A stretch of 30,722 nucleotides of DNA from Methanocorpusculum sp. (lineage in GTDB: Archaea > Halobacteriota > Methanomicrobia > Methanomicrobiales > Methanocorpusculaceae), in NCBI GenBank assembly GCA_029986255.1, contig DALTYD010000008.1, positions 1-30,722 of the forward strand, read 5' to 3'. This document shows positions 25,439 to 30,722 of this stretch, in pieces. The position numbers and the translations under genes are program-made. Positions within the stretch are counted from its first letter, which is position 1. Every line of letters starts with the position of its first letter. The notes beneath the pieces were generated by a model that saw nothing but the letters and a program-made list of their open reading frames with translations, did no database searches and was not told the origin of the DNA.

Positions 25439-26725
25439 TTATAGGAACTCTCTTCCCTGCATGTAGGGGCGCAAAACCTTTGGAATCTCTACTCTTCCAT
25501 CTTCTGTTTGATAATTTTCAAGAATACATCGTAGTGCACGTGATGTTGCAATTGCTGTTGAATTTAGAGTATGTAGGTACTGTTTCGATTTAAAATCATG
25601 TGCATTGCGCACTCGAATATTCAGACGGCACGCCTGATATGTTGTACAGTTTGAACAGGATACGACCTCGCGATATGCATTATCTCGCGGCATCCACGCT
25701 TCAATATCGTATTTTTTTGCTGCAACAATCCCAATATCTCCAGTGCAGATGTTAACCACTTGATAAGGTATTCCCAGCTTTGTAAATATCTCCTCTGAAT
25801 TTGATAGAAGTTCCTCATGCATCTCCCATGATTTCTCAGGCATACTGTAAATAAACTGTTCAACCTTGGTAAATTGGTGCACCCGGAAGAGCCCTCGTGA
25901 GTCAAGACCATGTGCTCCTATTTCACGGCGGAAGCAAGGAGAGATCCCAACCATCTTTAGTGGGAGATCCTTCTCCTCAAAAATCTCATCCTGATACATT
26001 GCCGCCATTGGATGCTCGGCAGTTGCAATTAGATATTCATCATCACCATTGATCTTGTACATAACCTTCTCAAAGTCTGCAAGATCTGTGACGTCTTCAT
26101 ATGATTTTCGGTTTAGCATATATGGGGGAACAATCAATGTGTACCCTTTGGCAATTAGTTCGTCAATTGCAAATCGCTGCAGTGCTATATCCATCAGCGC
26201 AAGATTGTCCTTTAAGAAATAAAAACCAGCACCTGATGTCTTTGCTGCGCGTTCAAAATCAGCCCAACCATTACGAACGCATAGTTCTCCATGATTTACC
26301 ACCTCAAAATCAAATGTTCGTGGGGTGCCTACTTTCTTAATTACTATGTTTTCCGTCTCATCTTTTCCATATGGAACTGATTCATGTAGAATATTTGGCA
26401 GACGCATTAGATAATATCGCATCGTCTTTGTTGCCTTTTCCATGATATCCTCGTTATCCTTTATTCTCTGTGGAAGTGTTTTTGCCTCTGAAAGTAATGG
26501 GGCTAGATCCCCTCTTGCTTTCTTTATGGCATTTATTTCCTTGGCGATTAAATTTCTGCGAGCTCGTAGTTCATTATTTTTTCCCGTTAGTTCTCTGAAT
26601 TGCTTATCCAGTTCCAAAACAATACCAACCCATCCTAATTTTTCCGCATCATGCCGCTTTTCTAGATCTGCGCGTACAATTTCTGGATGTTCTCGAACAA
26701 ATTTCATATCCAGCATACTTGGCAT
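25439..26725 (-). CDS. serS: seryl-tRNA synthetase (canonical type)
   Basis: SerRS charges tRNA-Ser, and also tRNA-Sec where present. The protein, about 428 residues, has an N-terminal coiled-coil tRNA-binding arm (ELDKQFRELTGKNNELRARR to about residue 110). The class II core follows, with motif 2 in SPCFRREIGAHGLDSRGLFR, the serine-binding stretch TAEHPMAAMYQDE, and motif 3 near TAIATSRALRCILENYQ. It is the widespread bacterial-like form, not the rare methanogen-specific zinc SerRS. Homologues usually begin MLDMKFVREHPE, so ATG 26716 is an equally good start. ATG 26725 and TTG 26728 lie just upstream and no Shine-Dalgarno decides among them. Confidence 0.95.
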   Translation of the reverse strand: MPSMLDMKFVREHPEIVRADLEKRHDAEKLGWVGIVLELDKQFRELTGKNNELRARRNLIAKEINAIKKARGDLAPLLSEAKTLPQRIKDNEDIMEKATKTMRYYLMRLPNILHESVPYGKDETENIVIKKVGTPRTFDFEVVNHGELCVRNGWADFERAAKTSGAGFYFLKDNLALMDIALQRFAIDELIAKGYTLIVPPYMLNRKSYEDVTDLADFEKVMYKINGDDEYLIATAEHPMAAMYQDEIFEEKDLPLKMVGISPCFRREIGAHGLDSRGLFRVHQFTKVEQFIYSMPEKSWEMHEELLSNSEEIFTKLGIPYQVVNICTGDIGIVAAKKYDIEAWMPRDNAYREVVSCSNCTTYQACRLNIRVRNAHDFKSKQYLHTLNSTAIATSRALRCILENYQTEDGRVEIPKVLRPYMQGREFL

Positions 26726-26995
26726 CAATATAGGTGTTTAGATGTGATGAGGATTTCTCCAACTTCGTTTTGTTCAGTACACCAAAAATCTCTCCCATCC
26801 CACCTATTATTCTTTGATAAATTATTCTAGTAGTTTTTATCATTACGAAATATCTGTTGAAAATTGTTGATTTTTAATAAATATATGTTTAAAAATATTT
26901 TATAGTATCATTATGTCGTGCATTATCATCTATGTGCATGATATTTTTTGTGTGTTAACGTGCTCTATGTTATTTATATATGAGTTTTATTTGAT
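26726..26995. other. intergenic region between npdG and serS
   Basis: This 270 bp spacer has no recognised gene. It is AT-rich, with a TATA-like AATAATTTATC (minus reading, near 26815-26825) that may drive serS. A-rich sequence just after the npdG stop on the minus strand is not obviously a terminator. Confidence 0.4.
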
Positions 26996-27655
26996 TTAAC
27001 TGACGTGTACTCCAACATCTTTTAGGTTGTTTAATTTTGCAATATTTAGAAGAAGTGGAGTTATACTCTCTACAATACCTGACATTGCTAATGGACCCGC
27101 ATCTACTGCATGAAGTTTAGAAATCTCGGAAACAAGTTGCATTACAATTTTCTTCGCCTCTGCATCGTCTCCACAGACTGCGACTGTGTAATCTATCTCT
27201 TCATTAAGATGGGTCCACTTATGTGCTGCGATATTATTGAATGCTGTAACTAGTTTTGTAGATGTTGGCAACATTTTCTGAATTGCAAGTGCAGCTGATC
27301 CTTCTTCTGGTTGATCATAATAGAAGCAGCCGTTTTTCTGTCCAATAGGATTTATTGGTGAGATCACAATCTTGTTCCCAAGATACTTCGCATCAATTCT
27401 CAATAGTGTTGTGGAAACATGTTGGAGCGGGAGTGCAAGTACAATGATATCTCCTTCTCGTGCAGCATCCTCATTGGATGCGCCATAGCAAATGCTTGAA
27501 CGATTGTATTCATGAAGTTTGCAGTTCATAGCTCTTGCCGCTTTCAAAGCTTTTTCTATTTCCCGAGATCCAAGGATAATCTCATGCTTATCAGCGATTC
27601 GGAGGGCAAGGCCCTTTCCAATATCTCCTGTACCTCCAATAATACCTATCTTCAC
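26996..27655 (-). CDS. npdG: F420H2:NADP oxidoreductase
   Basis: This enzyme transfers hydride between coenzyme F420 and NADP+, supplying NADPH in methanogens. The 219-residue protein begins MKIGIIGGTGDIGKGLALRI, the NADP-binding Rossmann motif. It has LGSREIEKA for the NADP phosphate, the stretch DIIVLALPLQHV, SPINPIG, and KLVTAFNNIAAHKW, all typical. The upstream in-frame GTG at 27667 is part of the Shine-Dalgarno GAGGTGA (27664-27670). GTG 27655 follows it by 8 nt and gives the family N terminus, so it is the start. With cofD it shows F420 metabolism. It lies 92 bp after the membrane protein gene and probably has its own promoter (TCTTTATTC on minus). Confidence 0.95.
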   Translation of the reverse strand: MKIGIIGGTGDIGKGLALRIADKHEIILGSREIEKALKAARAMNCKLHEYNRSSICYGASNEDAAREGDIIVLALPLQHVSTTLLRIDAKYLGNKIVISPINPIGQKNGCFYYDQPEEGSAALAIQKMLPTSTKLVTAFNNIAAHKWTHLNEEIDYTVAVCGDDAEAKKIVMQLVSEISKLHAVDAGPLAMSGIVESITPLLLNIAKLNNLKDVGVHVS

Positions 27656-27663
27656 TGAAACAT

Positions 27664-27670
27664 TCACCTC
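27664..27670 (-). promoter_or_regulatory. Shine-Dalgarno GAGGTGA setting the GTG start of npdG
   Basis: The site contains the first in-frame GTG, which therefore cannot be the start. The next in-frame GTG is 8 nt away and is right for initiation. Confidence 0.75.
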
Positions 27671-27747
27671 AGATATAGTAGTGGATGTTGTAAGAGAAAA
27701 AGAATAAAGATTGTACTTTGATCCAGTGCTATCAATTTTTTCCTACA

Positions 27748-28605
27748 TTATTTGTACTTGTACCAGCGCCCTTTTTCGTCATACTCTCCATTTGATTCGG
27801 CGTCAGTTCCATTATCGATCTCTAATCGTTCGTGGGAACGAATCTTTGCAAAGAAACAGGCTTTGTACAGAGTAATGAGAGGAACAAAAATTACTGCACA
27901 AATCGTCAGTGCCATAAATCCAGAAAATATTATTTCAGGTGCTGAAATAATTGCCAGAAGCTCCACAGGAGTCATGGACAAAATATCAGCATCTGTCATT
28001 GATGCAATTGGAAGACACGCATCTGTTGCAAACATGGAAAATATGAAAGATCCACAGAATGAACCAATCATCATCAGTGTGATATTCATCATATAAAAGG
28101 TTGCCATCGAAGATGATCCATTTATCACTATCAGAAAACTGTCTTTTATCGATTCCAAAACGCGTTTATCGTTCATAACTGCAGTCACGTCAGAAAAGTA
28201 ACAGAAGAATACTACTGGTACAAACACAAACATTGCTATCTGTGTGGAGACTATTAGGTCAAAGTTGGCTATCATCAGAAGAGAGAAGATGAATTCTGAG
28301 ATGATCCAGGGAATCAGAAACATCAGAAGTGATGGAAGAAGCTGCTGAAAGTAGCAATGTACAGCATATTTTCGAAAAATTTCATATGAGGATTCATTTT
28401 CTAAAACAATGCCATATGTCCCAGCAATCATCGCTGGAATCCCAAATGCTAGTCCAAGTGCAGCTGAGATTGCTGTTATCATTCCTGTATTTGTATATAA
28501 ATACCAGGAAAGTAAAATAATTGTTGCAGTCCAAAGACCACTCATCCAGACGTATGGACTCATTGTCATCCAATTAACTGCATCTCTTAGTGATTGAAGC
28601 GTCAT
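27748..28605 (-). CDS. multi-pass membrane protein of unknown function
   Basis: The 285-residue protein has about six hydrophobic segments, including MSGLWTATIILLSWYLY, AALGLAFGIPAMIAGTYGIV, LLPSLLMFLIPWIISEFIFS, IAMFVFVPVVFFCYF and FMALTICAVIFVPLITLY. It ends in a cytoplasmic-type charged tail, EYDEKGRWYKYK. It resembles uncharacterised archaeal integral membrane proteins of the DUF4013-like kind; this is by general impression. ATG 28605 follows the AGGTGA Shine-Dalgarno by 5 nt; the upstream GTG 28614 lies within that site. The Shine-Dalgarno sits at the end of the pyruvate-kinase-C gene, so the two are coupled. No catalytic motif is visible. Confidence 0.8.
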   Translation of the reverse strand: MTLQSLRDAVNWMTMSPYVWMSGLWTATIILLSWYLYTNTGMITAISAALGLAFGIPAMIAGTYGIVLENESSYEIFRKYAVHCYFQQLLPSLLMFLIPWIISEFIFSLLMIANFDLIVSTQIAMFVFVPVVFFCYFSDVTAVMNDKRVLESIKDSFLIVINGSSSMATFYMMNITLMMIGSFCGSFIFSMFATDACLPIASMTDADILSMTPVELLAIISAPEIIFSGFMALTICAVIFVPLITLYKACFFAKIRSHERLEIDNGTDAESNGEYDEKGRWYKYK

Positions 28606-28610
28606 GTTTT

Positions 28611-29198
28611 TCACCTGTTTCCGGGCATTGCTACAATTTCACGAACCTGCAGATCAAAAAATGATGCCGTGTTGGCTGGTTTGATTACCAAAACCGTATC
28701 CGCTCCATTTTCTGTTCCACCAACAGCAACCACCTCAGTGTTTAGGCTGATTGCACCCTGATCTGCTGCGATAAGCACACACTCCACAGCGACTTTTAGG
28801 CCGACTGAAAGTGTTCTGCGAAAGGATTCGACTATTGCTTCAGTACGTGACCCACCGCCTATCCGTGGTGCTCGAGACAGAGCGCGCTCCAGTCCGGACA
28901 AGGCATGAATCCCACAGACAATTCTATGTCCGGAAGAACGTAGTTTATCTGCAAGTGTTGCATCAAAATCCCAGACATCAGGAGAAGAAAATCCGAATGC
29001 ATGCGTTAAAATTACTAAATGGATATTTTTAATGGATATTTTTCTGAAAAATTCCTGTGCTGTCGTCCCGCTCGAGCTTGCCACAACAATTGTTTTCAGG
29101 CCAAGCTCAGTTGCGCGTTCAATTGCAATGTCTACACAATTCTTCGTATTTTTAGGACCTTGATTGTCGAAATAAGTGATTTTCTTTGTCGTTTTCAT
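28611..29198 (-). CDS. stand-alone pyruvate kinase C-terminal (alpha/beta) domain protein
   Basis: The 195-residue protein resembles the C-terminal allosteric domain of pyruvate kinase found alone in many archaea (COG1751 type). It has NTKNCVDIAIERATELGLKT, the phosphate-binding-like VVASSSGTTAQEF, HAFGFSSPDVWDF, and the end GGTENGADTVLVIKPANT. It lacks the TIM-barrel catalytic domain, so it is not a pyruvate kinase. Its function is unknown, perhaps sensing a phosphorylated metabolite. ATG 29198 follows GAGTGAT by 4 nt; GTG 29207 lies inside that site. It sits 39 nt after acyP and leads directly into the membrane protein gene. Confidence 0.88.
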   Translation of the reverse strand: MKTTKKITYFDNQGPKNTKNCVDIAIERATELGLKTIVVASSSGTTAQEFFRKISIKNIHLVILTHAFGFSSPDVWDFDATLADKLRSSGHRIVCGIHALSGLERALSRAPRIGGGSRTEAIVESFRRTLSVGLKVAVECVLIAADQGAISLNTEVVAVGGTENGADTVLVIKPANTASFFDLQVREIVAMPGNR

Positions 29199-29237
29199 AA
29201 TTATCACTCTGTACTCGGGATGTTAGACTGTGTATCC

Positions 29238-29510
29238 TCACCCACGTCGCACTGAAAATGTTGGGTACTCCGTTATCACATATTCAGACGCGGTAACCTC
29301 GCGAATAATTGCACGAGGGCATGTAAACACCATTGAAAGAAATTTTTCAATGATTATATCATCTCCGGTTACTAGGACACGTACCCGCCCATCTGGTAGA
29401 TTTTCAACCTCACCGTTCAAACCTAAACTCTGACCAACATTTTTAACACAGGATCGAAAGCCGACATTCTGCACTTTTCCGAAGAAGATAATTTCCATAG
29501 TTTTTCTCAT
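29238..29510 (-). CDS. acyP: acylphosphatase
   Basis: Acylphosphatase hydrolyses carboxyl-phosphate bonds such as acetyl phosphate. The 90-residue protein has the family length and the phosphate-binding loop GKVQNVGFR with the catalytic arginine, followed by GEVENLPDGRVRVLVTGD with the catalytic asparagine. The loop has Asn where most members have Gly (VQGVGFR). AGGGAT lies 5 nt before the ATG. It is the first gene of a likely operon with the pyruvate-kinase-C protein and the membrane protein, and its leader holds an inverted repeat. Confidence 0.92.
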   Translation of the reverse strand: MRKTMEIIFFGKVQNVGFRSCVKNVGQSLGLNGEVENLPDGRVRVLVTGDDIIIEKFLSMVFTCPRAIIREVTASEYVITEYPTFSVRRG

Positions 29511-29525
29511 TGTTATCCCTGGCAG

Positions 29526-29548
29526 TCAAACAGTGAATACTTGTTTGA
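29526..29548. promoter_or_regulatory. inverted repeat in the acyP leader, TCAAACA / TGTTTGA
   Basis: Exact 7-base arms (29526-29532 and 29542-29548) surround a 9-base spacer, 16-38 bases upstream of the acyP ATG and downstream of the candidate TATA. It could be an operator or a small leader hairpin. Confidence 0.45.
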
Positions 29549-30024
29549 TCTGGAAAAGGATAAATTTCCTCCTCTCTCCTTAATACAGTGGATTCTATTT
29601 TTAAAATGGTGCCGTTAAATGCGTGTTCATCGTCACGTCAAAAATTGTGAATAACATTGTAATCATATTTCTAATTTCGAACACATTGATATTCAAAAAA
29701 TTAAGATTTATGTGTTGTAAGTGTCTTTCAGTACTGCAGTTTGTGTGCCCTGCGGCATCCTATGTTAAGATATTCTCCCCTTGATAGTAACACTTCACTG
29801 TGTATAGTATTCATTGTTTTCGTAAGGGCGTGTGCTCAATTTCATGGGCATAATATTACTTTTCTCCTCCTTTAGGTCAATATATATCTCCATCGAAATT
29901 ACCATATTTTTTTTAAAATGTTGTCTAAATACCACAATAATTACGCTAATTAATAGTTATTTGTCTCCACTTTGACAATAATCATCTCCTTTATAAGCTT
30001 CATTACTTAATCTGGAATTATTGG

Positions 30025-30038
30025 TCTCTCTCTCTCTC
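30025..30038 (+). repeat. (TC)7 dinucleotide run
   Basis: Seven TC units lie in noncoding DNA, the same unit and number as the run inside the aminotransferase gene at 5333-5346. This is a simple sequence and no function is suggested. Confidence 0.8.
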
Positions 30039-30449
30039 CAATTTTGATGATTGAATCTCCTCCTCCCTTGCATTCTGCCATGATGTATCGAGAATAAATA
30101 CTTCGGTCGTGCATGAATATCTGTCTGTACTGTACTCAGAACACTGTTCCCTCTGTTAGGGATACTCTTTGAACACTACGTTGTTTCATACTACTTTCGT
30201 ATTGTGTACATCTTCAATATTTATTTTCATACGTTCAAACCTAGCAAGACGTTAGTGTGTTCTTTTGACAGAAGATAGTATTTTTGGTCTTGTCTAACAT
30301 TTGAACTCTATTTTTTGTTTATTGTGATATTTGCAGAATCATATTTTTTTAAGTTCTAAGCATGTTATAGTTAATTTATCTTATATAATAATTCTTAAAG
30401 ATAATTAAATAGTTCGTACAATTTTAACTTTATGTAATTACTGGAGAAA

Positions 30450-30521
30450 TGGACCCGGCGGGATTTGAACCCGCGGCATCTACGTTGCGAACGTAGCTAT
30501 CTACCTCTGATATACGAGCCC
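30450..30521 (-). tRNA. tRNA-Ala (anticodon CGC)
   Basis: This is a complete 72-nt cloverleaf. The acceptor stem GGGCTCG pairs with CGGGTCC and contains the G3-U70 wobble that identifies alanine tRNAs, with discriminator A73. The D arm is TATC/GATA. The anticodon arm is CTACG TTCGCAA CGTAG with CGC in the loop. The T arm is GCGGG TTCAAAT CCCGC. CCA is not encoded and no intron is present. It lies 32 nt downstream of the tfb stop on the same strand, so it could be read from the tfb transcript or its own promoter. Confidence 0.97.
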
Positions 30522-30553
30522 AAAAATATTGGGTATAGTGAATTAACTCTCCT

Positions 30554-30722
30554 CAGAGAATTATCTCAATATCTAATTGTTCTGCCAATTCTTTATATCT
30601 GTTCCGAATGGTTACTTCTGTCACTCCTGCAACATCTGCAACCTCACGCTGTGTCCTTCGCTCTCCTGATAAAATTGAGGAAATATAAATAGCAGCAGCT
30701 GCTACACCTGTTGGTCCGCGTC
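30554..30722 (-). CDS. tfb: transcription initiation factor B, C-terminal part (runs off the window)
   Basis: Only the last 55 or so codons are inside the window; the gene begins beyond the right edge. The visible end, RGPTGVAAAAIYISSI, ERRTQREVADVAGVTEVTIR and NRYKELAEQL, is the second cyclin-like repeat and its helix-turn-helix, which contacts the BRE next to the TATA box. TFB recruits RNA polymerase to archaeal promoters. It stops at TGA 30554-30556 and is followed by tRNA-Ala. Confidence 0.95.

Larger units (their letters stand above)
29511..30449. other. long AT-rich intergenic region
   Basis: About 940 bp with no recognisable gene between acyP and tRNA-Ala. It is T-rich on the plus strand (30301-30360 has 32 T and 15 A). 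It includes the acyP leader with an inverted repeat at 29526-29548, a candidate TATA for acyP near 29558-29570 (AAATTTATCC on minus), and a (TC)7 run at 30025-30038. Nothing suggests a stable RNA. Confidence 0.5.

Noticed and set aside
26649..26843. 64-residue minus-strand frame running into the start of serS
   Set aside because: It overlaps the serS 5' end in another frame and probably covers only the serS leader, although its first part looks somewhat protein-like.

Overview
This window reads as the chromosome of a methanogenic euryarchaeon, most likely a low-GC member of the Methanomicrobia (Methanomicrobiales-like). The evidence is coenzyme F420 genes (2-phospho-L-lactate transferase and F420H2:NADP oxidoreductase), archaeal hallmarks (LSm protein, ribosomal protein L37e, Rio2 kinase, transcription factor B, pyruvoyl arginine decarboxylase) and a bacterial-type DNA gyrase pair, a combination typical of Methanomicrobia. 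The group assignment is inference. I found no CRISPR array, insertion sequence, prophage or integrase.

Layout: 1-558 is AT-rich gap, then cofD (minus). A minus-strand operon follows: LSm, rpl37e and a PurF paralogue whose glutaminase active site is destroyed. After a gap of nearly 1 kb comes ribH with an overlapping class I aminotransferase (plus). An intact purF and pdaD lie on the minus strand. nrdJ is on plus, and after a 1.07 kb gap with several inverted repeats come gyrB-gyrA (plus). thiL faces gyrA, and a gap of about 1 kb follows. rio2 (minus) is divergent from a TtuA-like protein that has lost its PP-loop and overlaps nadE (plus). Next are a membrane-anchored surface protein (minus), an unrecognised protein directly abutting an FAD-dependent disulfide oxidoreductase (plus), serS and npdG (minus), and the set acyP, pyruvate-kinase-C-domain protein and a multi-pass membrane protein (minus). 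A gap of about 0.94 kb leads to tRNA-Ala(CGC) and the 3' end of tfb at the right edge.

Most genes are housekeeping: purine, riboflavin/F420, deoxynucleotide, thiamine, NAD and polyamine precursor synthesis, DNA topology, translation and transcription. Two features stand out. First, at least two full-length pseudoenzymes (PurF without glutaminase, TtuA-like without PP-loop) are kept as intact reading frames in operon positions. Second, coding density is low, about 76 percent by my gene list, and the long gaps are AT-rich and carry about twice as much T as A on the plus strand whatever the neighbouring gene direction. The low density could reflect genome erosion, for example in a host-associated lineage; that is inference.

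A near-perfect 49 bp palindrome adjoining the likely TATA box of gyrB is the strongest regulatory candidate. Several genes have an in-frame GTG that is really part of the Shine-Dalgarno sequence, so their true starts lie a few codons downstream; I set the starts accordingly.
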